DNA from: Flavobacteriales bacterium
GTDB lineage: Bacteria > Bacteroidota > Bacteroidia > Flavobacteriales > Flavobacteriaceae
Assembly: GCA_004214175.1 (NCBI GenBank)
Contig: SGZH01000014.1
Location: 1-34,025, forward strand
Reading direction: 5' to 3'
Length of the DNA stretch: 34,025 nt
Position numbers and translations under genes: made by a program. The notes under the pieces are model-generated. The model was not told where the DNA came from and searched no databases. It worked only from the letters and a program-made list of their open reading frames with translations. Of this stretch, positions 6,783 through 16,276 are shown in pieces; the stretch's first letter is position 1, and each line of letters starts with the position of its first letter.

Positions 6783-9700
6783 TTGATTAAATCTCCTTCA
6801 TTTTCAATCTTTAGTGCAGCTGCAGGCAGTGGTAAAACTTTTACTTTGGTAAAAGAATATTTAAAAATAATTCTTAAAGCATCTAAAGAAGATTATTATA
6901 AACACCTTTTAGCGATTACTTTTACCAATAGAGCAGTAAAAGAAATGAAAGAAAGGATTATTTCCAATCTTATTTCTTTTTCAAGACAATCAATTAAAGA
7001 GAGTCCAACAAAGATGGCTCTTCAGGTTTCAAAAGAAACAGAATTGGATTTAGATTTAATTCAAAAAAAATCAATAAAAATAGTAAATCATTTATTAAAT
7101 AATTATTCTAGCTTTAGTGTAGAAACCATTGATAGCTTTAATCATCGCTTGATAAGAACCTTTGCAAGAGACCTAAAATTATCAGGAAATTTTGAGGTTA
7201 GCTTAGATATTGACAAGTTATTAAATGAGGCAGTGGATTTATTAATTTCAAAAACTGGAGTAGATAAAGAAATAACAAAACCGATTATTGAATTTTCTTT
7301 AGAAAAGATAGATGAAGATAAATCTTGGGATATATCTAAAGAAGTAGTAGAAGTCGCAAAATTAATATTTAACGAAAATTCCATAGATCATTTAAATGTT
7401 CTAAAATCTAAAAATATAGAAGATTTTAAAAAATTCAAAGATAAATTACTACACAAAAAAACATTATTAGAAAAAAGCATTTTAAAAAATTCTTCTAAAG
7501 TATTAGAGAAGATTTTTTGTATTGGTTTAAAACCAGAAGATTTTTTAAGAAAGACCTTACCGAATCATTTTGAAAAACTAACTAAAGGTAATTACAACGT
7601 ATACGGCAACAAACTATTAGAAAATTTACAAAACGGGAATGCCCTTTATAAAGCAAATGCTTCAGAATATGTATCTTCAACTATTGATGCTCTAACCCCT
7701 TTTTTATTAGAAAATTACACAAAAGTAAAGTTTTCGGTTTTTCAGTATCAACTGGTTTTAGAAATATTAAAAAAACTAACTCCTTTGTCAGTGATTAACC
7801 TAGTAAATAAAGAAATAGAATTTTTAAAAGAAGATCAAAATATTCTACCAATTTCTGATTTTAATAGTATTATAAACACTGAAATTAAAAACCAGCCTGC
7901 TCCTTTTATTTATGAAAGGCTCGGAGAGTACTATCGTCATTTTTTTATTGATGAATTTCAAGATACATCGTTATTACAATGGAACAATTTAATACCTTTA
8001 ATAGAAAATGCTATCACCCAACAATATCATGACGGACAACAAGGAACTTTGATGTTAGTAGGCGATGTTAAGCAATCTATTTACCGTTGGAGAGGAGGTT
8101 TGCCTGAGCAATTTATAGATCTTATAAACGCTGAGAATCCATTTTATTTAGAAAAACAGATAATTAATCTACCAAAAAATTATAGGTCTAAAAAAGAAAT
8201 TGTAGATTTTAATAATGAGTTTTTTACCTATGTTTCCAAAAAAATGGGTAGTTCATTACATCAAAAAATATATAAAAATGGCACTAAACAAATTAGCAAA
8301 CAGAGCGAAGGAGGTTATCTTAAAATTGAATTTTTAGATTTTAAAAATAAAAAAGAAGCAAATTTTATTTACTCAAAAAGAGTATTAGATACTGTAAAAG
8401 AGCTATTAAAGGAAGGTTATCATGAAAAAGATATTTGTATACTCACCAGAAAAAAAGCAGATGGTATTATTATTAGTACTCACCTTCAAGAAAATAATAT
8501 CAATGTTATTTCTTCAGAAACATTACTATTAAAACACTCTTCTAACGTTCTTTTTTTAGTTCATTTTCTTTATTTAAGCTTGTTTCCAAGTCATGAGGAA
8601 ATGAAAATTAAGTGTCTAGATTTTTTATATGAATACTCCTCTGCATTTACTAATAAACACAGCTATTTTAATTATTTAATACAGGATGTTAATTTTGTTG
8701 ATTATTTAAAAAAAGAGTTTAATTTTTCATTTGAAGATATAAAACTAAAGCCACTGTTTGACAGTGTTGAATATATTTTAAAAAGGTTTGATTTAGAAAA
8801 AAATGCAGATGCTTACTTAGTTGGATTTATGGATATGGTTTTTGATTTTAGTTTAAAACCAAACTCAAGCAAATTAACTTTTTTAGAAGAATGGGAGATT
8901 AAAAAAGAAAAAGCAAGTATAGCAATTAGCGAACAAATTAATGGGGTGCAACAGATGACTATACATAAATCGAAGGGACTTGAATTTCCTGTTGTAATTT
9001 TTCCTTATGCAGATTTAGATATTTATAAATCGAAAGATCATGAAACTTGGTTTCCTTTAAACGAAAAGGAACTTGGGTTCAAAGAAACGCTAATTAATTG
9101 TGGAATTAATAAATTAGAAGAATTTGGAAAAGAAGGAAAAATAATCGCTCAAAAACAAAAAGAAACATTAGAACTTGATCATCTAAATTTACTTTATGTT
9201 ACTCTTACTAGAGCTAGAACACAATTATATATTTTTTCAGGAAAACCATCTCCAATAAAAGATGATTTTATAAAGACATACAACCAATATTTTTATCAAT
9301 TTTTGAAAGAAAAAAAGCTTTTAGAAAATGATAAATGGATTTATGAGTTTGGACAGAGACTAACAAACAGTGTAAAACATCATCATTTATTTTTAAACCC
9401 TATTTCTCACACATATCATTCATCGCTAATTCAAGATCTTGATTTAAGTATTTCATCAAGAGATGCTTTTCTTTGGGGGACTAATGTTCAGGTGGCATTA
9501 GACAGCGGGACATTGGTGCATGAGTATATGCAAAAAATCATACGAGAAGATGACTTGACGCTTGTTATTGATGAAATCAAAGAAAATACCCAATTACCAA
9601 ATAAAAATAAATTGATTAAGATATTATCTCGGATAGTAAACCATCCAGATCTAAACCAGCTTTTTACATCTTCAGAAAAAGTGGAAGTGGAAAGAAAAAT

Positions 9701-9917
9701 AATAACTTCTAAAGGAGCTTTTTTAATCCCTGATCGTTTAAATATAAATGAAGCAGGAGAAATAATAATAACTGACTATAAAACAGGGAAATATAAAAAA
9801 AAACATGAAGCTCAAATTAATAATTATGATGCAGCATTGCAAGAAATGGGTTATACAATATCAAAAAAATTATTGATCTATTGTTCCTCTAAAGAAATTG
9901 AGATAAAAAAGGTTTAA
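6783..9917 (+). CDS. AddA/RecB-like UvrD-family helicase-nuclease
   Basis: Probably the motor and nuclease subunit of an AddAB-type enzyme that resects double-strand breaks for RecA. Superfamily 1A helicase motifs appear in order: Walker A SAAAGSGKT (11-19), Ia TFTNRAVKEMK (47-57), II DEFQDT (390-395), III GDVKQSIYRWRGG (427-439), IV NYRSKKE (about 466), V HKSKGLEFP (about 728) and VI YVTLTRAR (about 805). A C-terminal RecB-type PD-(D/E)xK nuclease follows: GTLVHE (H913), PDR (D984), DYKTGK (D998, K1000) and QINNYDAAL. Its 1044 aa suit the Bacteroidota form. The start must be TTG at 6783: a stop lies at 6771 in frame, no ATG or GTG lies between, and later starts would lose Walker A. kbl follows 23 nt later. 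Confidence 0.9.
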   Translation: MIKSPSFSIFSAAAGSGKTFTLVKEYLKIILKASKEDYYKHLLAITFTNRAVKEMKERIISNLISFSRQSIKESPTKMALQVSKETELDLDLIQKKSIKIVNHLLNNYSSFSVETIDSFNHRLIRTFARDLKLSGNFEVSLDIDKLLNEAVDLLISKTGVDKEITKPIIEFSLEKIDEDKSWDISKEVVEVAKLIFNENSIDHLNVLKSKNIEDFKKFKDKLLHKKTLLEKSILKNSSKVLEKIFCIGLKPEDFLRKTLPNHFEKLTKGNYNVYGNKLLENLQNGNALYKANASEYVSSTIDALTPFLLENYTKVKFSVFQYQLVLEILKKLTPLSVINLVNKEIEFLKEDQNILPISDFNSIINTEIKNQPAPFIYERLGEYYRHFFIDEFQDTSLLQWNNLIPLIENAITQQYHDGQQGTLMLVGDVKQSIYRWRGGLPEQFIDLINAENPFYLEKQIINLPKNYRSKKEIVDFNNEFFTYVSKKMGSSLHQKIYKNGTKQISKQSEGGYLKIEFLDFKNKKEANFIYSKRVLDTVKELLKEGYHEKDICILTRKKADGIIISTHLQENNINVISSETLLLKHSSNVLFLVHFLYLSLFPSHEEMKIKCLDFLYEYSSAFTNKHSYFNYLIQDVNFVDYLKKEFNFSFEDIKLKPLFDSVEYILKRFDLEKNADAYLVGFMDMVFDFSLKPNSSKLTFLEEWEIKKEKASIAISEQINGVQQMTIHKSKGLEFPVVIFPYADLDIYKSKDHETWFPLNEKELGFKETLINCGINKLEEFGKEGKIIAQKQKETLELDHLNLLYVTLTRARTQLYIFSGKPSPIKDDFIKTYNQYFYQFLKEKKLLENDKWIYEFGQRLTNSVKHHHLFLNPISHTYHSSLIQDLDLSISSRDAFLWGTNVQVALDSGTLVHEYMQKIIREDDLTLVIDEIKENTQLPNKNKLIKILSRIVNHPDLNQLFTSSEKVEVERKIITSKGAFLIPDRLNINEAGEIIITDYKTGKYKKKHEAQINNYDAALQEMGYTISKKLLIYCSSKEIEIKKV

Positions 9918-9940
9918 TTTTGGAATTTTAAATAATAATT

Positions 9941-11134
9941 ATGTACGGTAAAATTCAAGAACATTTTTCAAAAGAAATCCAAGAGATAAAAGACAACGGT
10001 CTTTTTAAAAAAGAAAGAATTATTACTTCACCGCAAGGAGCGGTCATTAAGATTTCTTCAGGTGAAGAAGTAATAAATTTTTGTTCAAACAATTATTTAG
10101 GTTTATCAGACAACCCTGAAGTAATTCAAGCAGCAAAAGATGCTATGGATTCCCATGGTTTTGGGATGTCATCAGTTCGATTTATTTGTGGAACTCAAGA
10201 TATACACAAAGCATTAGAGAAAAGAATCGCCGATTTTTATCAAACAGAAGACACTATCCTTTATGCAGCAGCTTTTGATGCTAATGGTGGAGTTTTTGAG
10301 CCTTTGCTCACAAAAGAAGATGCTATAATTTCAGACTCCTTAAATCATGCATCAATTATTGATGGTGTAAGATTGTGTAAAGCAGCAAGATATCGTTACA
10401 AAAATAGTGATATGAACGATTTAGAGCAGCAATTAATTGAAGCAAATAAAAATGGATCGAGATTTAAATTAATTGTTACTGATGGGGTATTTTCTATGGA
10501 TGGTATTGTAGCACCACTAGATAAAATATGTGAATTAGCTGAAAAGTATGATGCGTTGGTTATGATTGATGAATGCCATGCAACTGGATTTATTGGAAAA
10601 ACCGGCCGCGGGACTTTGGAAAAAAAGAAAGTTTTAAATAAAATAGATATCATTACAGGTACTTTAGGAAAAGCTCTTGGAGGCGCAATGGGAGGCTACA
10701 CTACAGGCAAAAAAGAAATTATTGAACTATTAAGACAACGGTCTAGACCGTATTTATTTTCTAACTCTCTTGCTCCGGCTTTAGTTGGAGCTTCTATTAA
10801 AGTTTTTGATTTAATCGCTAACGATACACAACTGAGAGATCAACTTGAAAATAATACAAGTTATTTTAAAAAAGGCATGAAAAATGCTGGTTTTGAAATC
10901 GTTGAGGGTGATTCCGCAATTGTACCTGTTATGTTATACGATGCAAAGTTATCTCAAACGATGGCAAACTTACTTTTAGATGAAGGAATCTACGTTATCG
11001 GATTTTTTTACCCTGTGGTTCCAAAGGGCAAGGCGAGGATTAGAGTGCAGCTGTCTGCATCACACAATAAAGAACATTTAGACAAAGCAATTCGTGCATT
11101 TGTTAAAATTGGTAAAAAGTTGAATGTAATTTAA
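9941..11134 (+). CDS. kbl: Glycine C-acetyltransferase (2-amino-3-ketobutyrate CoA ligase)
   Basis: PLP enzyme of the alpha-oxoamine synthase family. It splits 2-amino-3-ketobutyrate with CoA into glycine and acetyl-CoA in threonine breakdown. The 397-residue length equals the classic enzyme. The PLP lysine is K244 in [13 protein letters not shown], the same number as in E. coli Kbl, and the cofactor Asp is in [11 protein letters not shown] (about 207-217). [14 protein letters not shown] (about 46-59) is the usual N-terminal motif. Threonine dehydrogenase is not next to it. It lies 23 nt after the AddA-like gene and 130 nt before ompA, which has its own promoter. Related enzymes such as 8-amino-7-oxononanoate or serine palmitoyltransferase are possible but fit less well. 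Confidence 0.93.
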   Translation: MYGKIQEHFSKEIQEIKDNGLFKKERIITSPQGAVIKISSGEEVINFCSNNYLGLSDNPEVIQAAKDAMDSHGFGMSSVRFICGTQDIHKALEKRIADFYQTEDTILYAAAFDANGGVFEPLLTKEDAIISDSLNHASIIDGVRLCKAARYRYKNSDMNDLEQQLIEANKNGSRFKLIVTDGVFSMDGIVAPLDKICELAEKYDALVMIDECHATGFIGKTGRGTLEKKKVLNKIDIITGTLGKALGGAMGGYTTGKKEIIELLRQRSRPYLFSNSLAPALVGASIKVFDLIANDTQLRDQLENNTSYFKKGMKNAGFEIVEGDSAIVPVMLYDAKLSQTMANLLLDEGIYVIGFFYPVVPKGKARIRVQLSASHNKEHLDKAIRAFVKIGKKLNVI

Positions 11135-11197
11135 ACCTTCAAAGAAGCTTTTTGGTAATAAAAACAAGCATTTTCTAAAAAATTTAATAGATTTATT

Positions 11198-11228
11198 TTT
11201 GTTAATAAATTTTAACAACTTACTTTTG
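11198..11228 (+). promoter_or_regulatory. Complete Bacteroidota promoter of ompA
   Basis: TTTG (11198-11201), exactly 19 nt, then TACTTTTG (11221-11228) is a full match to TTTG-N19-TAnnTTTG. Transcription should begin near 11233, leaving about 30 nt of leader before the ATG at 11265. It fixes that ATG as the start, since the longer open frame begins inside the -33 box. Confidence 0.8.
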
Positions 11229-11264
11229 CCCTTAGTAATACTTAAAAAACTTAAACATTCAAAT

Positions 11265-12647
11265 ATGAAACATCTAAACATTTTTTTAGTAGCAGCACTC
11301 TTTATAATAGGAGTAGGTGTGTCTAATGCACAGGATAGAAATAATCCTTGGTCAATTGAAGTTGGTGTAAACGCTGTCGATTTTTTCCCAATTGAAAAAA
11401 CTGATGATGGAAGATTTCCAATAACAACAAAAGGTGGCATTTTTAATGAATTCTTTAATGCCAATGACCATTGGAATATGGTTCCAACACTTTCTGAATT
11501 AAAAATTGGAAAATATCTAGATAATGGATTTACTTTTGCGGTTGCTGGTTCATTCAACAAGATTTCTAGAGTAGGTGATGAAGAAGTCAATGATTTATCA
11601 TACATAGGGGTGGATACAGAAGTAAAATATAGTTTAAGAGAATTATTGAATGATTGCTGGTTTGCACCATATCTTGGTGTAGGTGGTGGTTATACATGGG
11701 TTGATGATATTGGATTTGGAACTGCCAATGCTCTCCTAGGAGTTGACTTTTGGGTTGCAGAAAACTTAGCAATATCTGCACAATCAACTTACAAGCATTC
11801 ATTTGAAGATAACTATGGGATTCCTCATTTCCAACACACTGTTGGTGTTAAATTTAAGTTTGGCGGTAAAGATACCGATGGAGACGGAGTTTACGATTAC
11901 GAAGATGAATGTCTAGAAACACCAGGTTTAGAAGAGTTCAACGGATGCCCAGATACGGATGGTGATGGTATAGAAGATAGAAACGATGAGTGTCCAAATA
12001 CTCCAGGACTCCTTGAATTCAATGGATGTCCAGATACTGATGGTGATGGCATAATAGATAATTTAGATGCTTGTCCAAATACAGCTGGTTTAGCTGAATT
12101 CAATGGATGTCCAGATACTGATGGTGATGGTGTTTCTGATAATGAAGATGAATGTCCTACAGTTGCTGGTTCAAAGGAAAACAAAGGATGTCCATGGCCA
12201 GATAGTGACGGAGATAGTGTTACAGATAACGTAGATGAGTGTCCAGATACTGCTGGGACTGTTGCTAACAACGGTTGTCCAGAAGTTTCAGAAGCGATAA
12301 GAAAAGCTTTGAGTTCTTACGCAAAAACAATTCTATTTGACACTGGAAAGTCTACAATAAAAACTATCTCGGCTGGTGTATTAAACAATATATATGGTAT
12401 TATGGAAGAATATCCAAATGCTAGATTCCTAGTTGAAGGACACACAGACAATACAGGCAGCGAAGGGTTCAATATGAAACTATCAAGAAATAGAGCTAGT
12501 TCAGTTGTAGATTACCTTACTAAAAAAGGTGTTGACGCAGGAAGATTAGATTCTGTTGGTTATGGAGAAGAAAATCCACTTGATTCTAATAAAACAAAAG
12601 AGGGTAGAGCTAACAACCGTAGAGTTGAAATTAGCCATATTAAATAA
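11265..12647 (+). CDS. OmpA-family outer membrane protein with TSP type-3 repeats
   Basis: Outer-membrane protein that probably anchors the membrane to peptidoglycan. A signal peptide covers residues 1 to about 20 ([20 protein letters not shown], then NAQ). Residues about 24-200 form a small beta-barrel-like domain. From 203 there are five calcium-binding thrombospondin type-3 repeats (DTDGDG...DECP...GCP, 27 aa each at the start), then the OmpA/MotB peptidoglycan-binding domain from about 355 to 460, with [10 protein letters not shown] and a C-terminal [10 protein letters not shown]. The start is the ATG at 11265, giving 460 aa, because it lies just after a perfect promoter and begins a proper signal peptide. 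A strong terminator follows 20 nt after the stop, so this is probably a highly expressed single-gene unit. Confidence 0.92.
   Translation: MKHLNIFLVAALFIIGVGVSNAQDRNNPWSIEVGVNAVDFFPIEKTDDGRFPITTKGGIFNEFFNANDHWNMVPTLSELKIGKYLDNGFTFAVAGSFNKISRVGDEEVNDLSYIGVDTEVKYSLRELLNDCWFAPYLGVGGGYTWVDDIGFGTANALLGVDFWVAENLAISAQSTYKHSFEDNYGIPHFQHTVGVKFKFGGKDTDGDGVYDYEDECLETPGLEEFNGCPDTDGDGIEDRNDECPNTPGLLEFNGCPDTDGDGIIDNLDACPNTAGLAEFNGCPDTDGDGVSDNEDECPTVAGSKENKGCPWPDSDGDSVTDNVDECPDTAGTVANNGCPEVSEAIRKALSSYAKTILFDTGKSTIKTISAGVLNNIYGIMEEYPNARFLVEGHTDNTGSEGFNMKLSRNRASSVVDYLTKKGVDAGRLDSVGYGEENPLDSNKTKEGRANNRRVEISHIK
12014..12130 (+). repeat. 36-bp exact direct repeat inside the TSP3 region
   Basis: The same 36 bp occur at 12014-12049 and 12095-12130, offset by 81 bp (27 codons), encoding [12 protein letters not shown]. 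Neighbouring repeats are diverged. The identity points to recent duplication or gene conversion within the repeat array. Confidence 0.8.
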
Positions 12648-12666
12648 TACCCAACAATATATTTAC

Positions 12667-12704
12667 AAAAAACGCCTCGACTTGTCGGGGCGTTTTTTAT
12701 TTTT
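12667..12704 (+). terminator. Strong terminator of ompA
   Basis: AAAAAACGCCTCGA (12667-12680) pairs with TCGGGGCGTTTTTT (12685-12698), with one G-T wobble, around a stable CTTG tetraloop. A U-rich tail follows. This is a textbook intrinsic terminator, and it ends only a few bases before the AddB-like gene. Confidence 0.85.
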
Positions 12705-12709
12705 ATGAG

Positions 12710-15424
12710 ATGATTACATTCTTAGAAGAGACGCTCAATAAAATAAAAGAGGATACATTTGATATTTCTGAACTCATAATTATCCTTCCAAGTAAAAGAG
12801 CCTGTGGGTTTTTACTAAATCATCTAAAATCATCTCATAACGAAACAATTTTTTCTCCTAAAATTATTAGTATTGAGGAGTTTATTCAAGAGATTTCTGG
12901 TCTAGAGATCATTGATAATACTGAACTTCTATTTGAGAGTTACAAAGCTTATCTTAAGGTCGTCTCTAATCAAGAAAAAGATACTTTTGAGGTTTATTCA
13001 ACATGGGCAAATACCCTTCTAAATGACTTTAGTGAATTAGATAGGCACTTAGTTCCAACTAATTCATTTTTTAATTATTTGAGTAAAATCAAAAATATTA
13101 ATTATTGGGATGTACAAAATGAACCAACCGAATTGATAAAAAACTATTTAAAATTTTGGAATAGTTTACCTTTATTCTACAAATTACTTAAAACAGAATT
13201 ACTCCATAAAAACAAAGGATATCAGGGCATTGTTTATCGAGAGGCTGCAGAAAATATAGAACATTATAAATTAAACAAGAAAAACAAACCTCATGTTTTT
13301 ATAGGATTTAATGCCCTTAACAATGCAGAACAGATAATAATTCAAGAATTTCTTGAATATAATCACAACAGAATTTATTGGGATATTGATCAATATTTTT
13401 ATGACAGTAAAATTCATAATAGCTCTTACTTTATAAGACAGTATATATCCAAGTGGAATTTTTATAAATCAAATTCGGTATCATATATCTCTAATAATTA
13501 TTGTTCACCTAAGAAAATAGATATCATTGAAGCACAAAAAAATATAAGTCAAGTAAAACATATAGGAGATTTACTTTCTAAACTGACTACTTCAGAATTA
13601 AACCAAACAGCTATAATTCTTGCAGATGAAAATTTATTAATCCCACTACTTCATTCAATCCCCAAAAACGTTGATAAAGCTAATATCACCATGGGAGTTC
13701 ACCTGAAACAATTTCCAATAACAGGTTTTTTTAATTTACTAATTACGCTCCATAATTCCTCTAATTCTAAGTACTACTTTAAAGATGTTATTGCAATATT
13801 AAACAATCCAGTCACCACTAAACTCTGCCCTGACTATTCTAATATTATTGAAAAAATTACAGTAAATAATTTAACATATTTAACATTTGAGAAGCTAATA
13901 TCCTTATCGTCTGATAAAGATCGTCGTATTATTAATCTTCTCTTTGCTACTTGGAATAATAACTGCAATAAAGGGCTATCTGTATGTCTAGAAATTATCA
14001 ATTTTATAAAAAATACTAAAGCATTATTTATTGAGAGAGTAGCACTTTATCAAATATTTAATGTCTTTAAAAAAATAGAAGATCTTAATAATAAATTTGC
14101 ACATTTTAAAAGTATTGAAACATTTCAAAGAGTATTTTTAGATATCATAAATATAACAACTGTAGATTATCAAGGTGATGCCTATAACGGGCTTCAAATT
14201 ATGGGAGTTCTTGAAACCAGAGTTTTGGATTTTAAAAATATAATTGTAGCTTCTTTAAATGAAGGTATTTTACCCTCTGGTAAATCTAACAATTCTTTTA
14301 TAACCTATGATTTAAAAAAAGAATACAGGCTACCAACCTTTTCAGAAAAAGACGCTATTTACACTTATCATTTCTTCAGATTGTTGCACAGAGCTGAAAA
14401 CATAACTTTACTTTACAATAACTTTTCGGATGGTTTAGGTGGCGGAGAAAAAAGTAGATTTATCTCTCAAATAGAATTTGAAAAAAATCCAAGACATAAA
14501 ATTACTAAAAAGATAATAAGTTATAATAATCCAAGCCATAAGTTAGAATTACGTAGCATAAAGAAAACCGACGATGTAGTTCAAAAAATTAAAGATATTG
14601 CAAAAAAAGGCTTTTCACCTTCTGTTCTAACATCCTACATTAGGAATCCAATGGATTTTTATCTTCAAAAAGTATTGGCAATTAACCCAACTAAAACGGT
14701 GGAAGAAATAGTGGCCGCAAATACTTTAGGAACGATAGTTCACGATACATTAGAGAGTTTTTATAAACCATTGGAAGGAGAAAAATTAAAATTGGATACA
14801 TTGGAGGCTATGAAAATTAAAATTGGTTCAGAGGTCGAAAAGCAATTTAAAAAAACCTATAAAGAAGGAACTTATAAAAAAGGTAAAAACCTAATTATAT
14901 TTGAAGCAGCAAAATATTTTATTTTAAACTTTATTAATTATGAAATTGATGATATTAAAAATGGGAATGAAATTAAAATATTAAATATAGAAAGTAGATT
15001 AGTATCTGATTTCCCAATTTGTGATGTTGACTTTGACACAAAGATTAAAGGAAAAGTAGATCGGATTGATGAATACAATGGGGCCTTAAGGATTATAGAT
15101 TACAAAACAGGCGTTGTTGAGCCACGTGACTTAGAAATCAGTGATTGGGGAGATTTAACTTTAGATTATAAATATAATAAGGTTATTCAGGTGTTATCAT
15201 ACGCTTTTATGGCAAACAAAACTGCTAGCTATGAAAATATTGAAGCTGGGATCATCTCATTTAAGAGATTAAAAAAAGGATTTATTAAATTCACACAAAA
15301 AGGAAAGATTAAACAAACCAATATCACTCAAGAGATTCTTGATAAATATATGATTGAATTAAAAAAATTAATTATTGAGATCAGTAATAAAGAAATTCCA
15401 TTTAAAGAAAAAGAGGTTGAGTAG
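12710..15424 (+). CDS. AddB-like PD-(D/E)xK nuclease
   Basis: Probable partner of the AddA-like protein in double-strand-break resection. The N-terminus (ELIIILPSKRACGFLLNHL, 21-39) resembles the inactive helicase half of AddB, but the Walker A GxGKT seen in Bacillus AddB is absent. The nuclease domain is C-terminal: SPSVLTSYIRNPMDFYLQ (about 638-655), GTIVHDTLESFY (active-site His), KGKVDRID (Asp), IIDYKTGVVE (Asp-x-Lys) and QVLSYAFM (Gln, Tyr). The chain ends at IPFKEKEVE with none of the C-terminal cysteines that bind the Fe-S cluster in canonical AddB. The start is 6 nt past the ompA terminator tail, so it depends on read-through or a promoter inside ompA. The hydrolase gene begins immediately after its stop codon. 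Confidence 0.82.
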   Translation: MITFLEETLNKIKEDTFDISELIIILPSKRACGFLLNHLKSSHNETIFSPKIISIEEFIQEISGLEIIDNTELLFESYKAYLKVVSNQEKDTFEVYSTWANTLLNDFSELDRHLVPTNSFFNYLSKIKNINYWDVQNEPTELIKNYLKFWNSLPLFYKLLKTELLHKNKGYQGIVYREAAENIEHYKLNKKNKPHVFIGFNALNNAEQIIIQEFLEYNHNRIYWDIDQYFYDSKIHNSSYFIRQYISKWNFYKSNSVSYISNNYCSPKKIDIIEAQKNISQVKHIGDLLSKLTTSELNQTAIILADENLLIPLLHSIPKNVDKANITMGVHLKQFPITGFFNLLITLHNSSNSKYYFKDVIAILNNPVTTKLCPDYSNIIEKITVNNLTYLTFEKLISLSSDKDRRIINLLFATWNNNCNKGLSVCLEIINFIKNTKALFIERVALYQIFNVFKKIEDLNNKFAHFKSIETFQRVFLDIINITTVDYQGDAYNGLQIMGVLETRVLDFKNIIVASLNEGILPSGKSNNSFITYDLKKEYRLPTFSEKDAIYTYHFFRLLHRAENITLLYNNFSDGLGGGEKSRFISQIEFEKNPRHKITKKIISYNNPSHKLELRSIKKTDDVVQKIKDIAKKGFSPSVLTSYIRNPMDFYLQKVLAINPTKTVEEIVAANTLGTIVHDTLESFYKPLEGEKLKLDTLEAMKIKIGSEVEKQFKKTYKEGTYKKGKNLIIFEAAKYFILNFINYEIDDIKNGNEIKILNIESRLVSDFPICDVDFDTKIKGKVDRIDEYNGALRIIDYKTGVVEPRDLEISDWGDLTLDYKYNKVIQVLSYAFMANKTASYENIEAGIISFKRLKKGFIKFTQKGKIKQTNITQEILDKYMIELKKLIIEISNKEIPFKEKEVE

Positions 15425-16276
15425 ATGATAAAAAAAAATTTAATTATTGAGAGGAAAAACAAAAAACCTATTATTTATGATATTTTTTATAAGGAAACTA
15501 ACACTCCAAAACCTGTAATTATTTTTTGTCATGGCTATAAAGGTTACAAAGATTGGGGTGCATGGAATCTAGTAGCTAAACAGTTTTTAGATGAAGGTTT
15601 TTTCTTTATAAAATTTAATTTTTCTAATAATGGTGGTACAATTGAAAACCCAGTAGACTTCGATGACCTTGAGGCTTTTGCAAATAATAATTTTAGCAAG
15701 GAGTTAGAAGATCTAGATGCAGTTATAAACCTAATTAGTTTAAATAATAATTTTAATAATGAGTTAAACCCCTTTAATATATCTTTGATTGCACATAGTA
15801 GAGGCGCAGGAATTATTCTAATTAAAGCATCTGAGGATAAGCGAGTAAAAAGTGTAATTACTTGGGGAGGTGTTAGTGATTTTAAATCAAGGTTTTCAAT
15901 AGGTTCCAATCATTTTAATAATTGGAAAGAAAAAGGGATTACCTTTATAGAAAATTCACGTACAAAACAACAGATGCCACATTATTTCCAGTTTTTTGAA
16001 GATTTTATGAATAACGAAGAACGCCTTACTATTGAGCTTGCAGTTAAAAAAATAAAAGTACCAATGCTAATAATTCAAGGCTCAGCAGACGCTACTGTAA
16101 TGGAAAAAGAAGCTAGACTTTTACATCAATGGAATCCAGAAAGTAAATTAAAGGTGATTGAAAAAGCAGATCACTCTTTTGGGACAAGACACCCCTGGGA
16201 AGGAAAAAACCTACCTAAAGATTTAAAAAAAGTAGTTGAAAATTCTATTTCTTTTCTAAATAAATTAGCTTTGTGA
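15425..16276 (+). CDS. Alpha/beta hydrolase
   Basis: Cytosolic serine hydrolase of the alpha/beta fold; the substrate is unknown. The 283-residue chain shows the oxyanion region FCHGYKGYKDWG (34-45), the nucleophile elbow IAHSRGAG with S125, acid D222 in QGSADATV and H250 in KADHSFG, a complete triad. It lacks a signal peptide and resembles dienelactone-hydrolase or prolyl-oligopeptidase-like domains of about 30 kDa. The ATG directly abuts the stop codon of the AddB-like gene, so the two are surely co-translated. Its 3' end overlaps the convergent small gene by 12 nt. Confidence 0.85.
   Translation: MIKKNLIIERKNKKPIIYDIFYKETNTPKPVIIFCHGYKGYKDWGAWNLVAKQFLDEGFFFIKFNFSNNGGTIENPVDFDDLEAFANNNFSKELEDLDAVINLISLNNNFNNELNPFNISLIAHSRGAGIILIKASEDKRVKSVITWGGVSDFKSRFSIGSNHFNNWKEKGITFIENSRTKQQMPHYFQFFEDFMNNEERLTIELAVKKIKVPMLIIQGSADATVMEKEARLLHQWNPESKLKVIEKADHSFGTRHPWEGKNLPKDLKKVVENSISFLNKLAL

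Noticed and set aside
11078-11605. Minus-strand open frame of 175 codons across the ompA start
   Set aside because: It is the antisense of kbl and ompA coding sequence, and it would cross the ompA promoter; the protein has no recognisable features.
11897-12271. Minus-strand open frame with Ser/Pro repeats
   Set aside because: Its periodicity is only the reverse complement of the TSP3 repeats of ompA.
11875-12290. CRISPR-like or tandem repeat array
   Set aside because: The repeats are in frame, encode calcium-binding TSP3 units and vary at synonymous and non-synonymous sites; no spacers.
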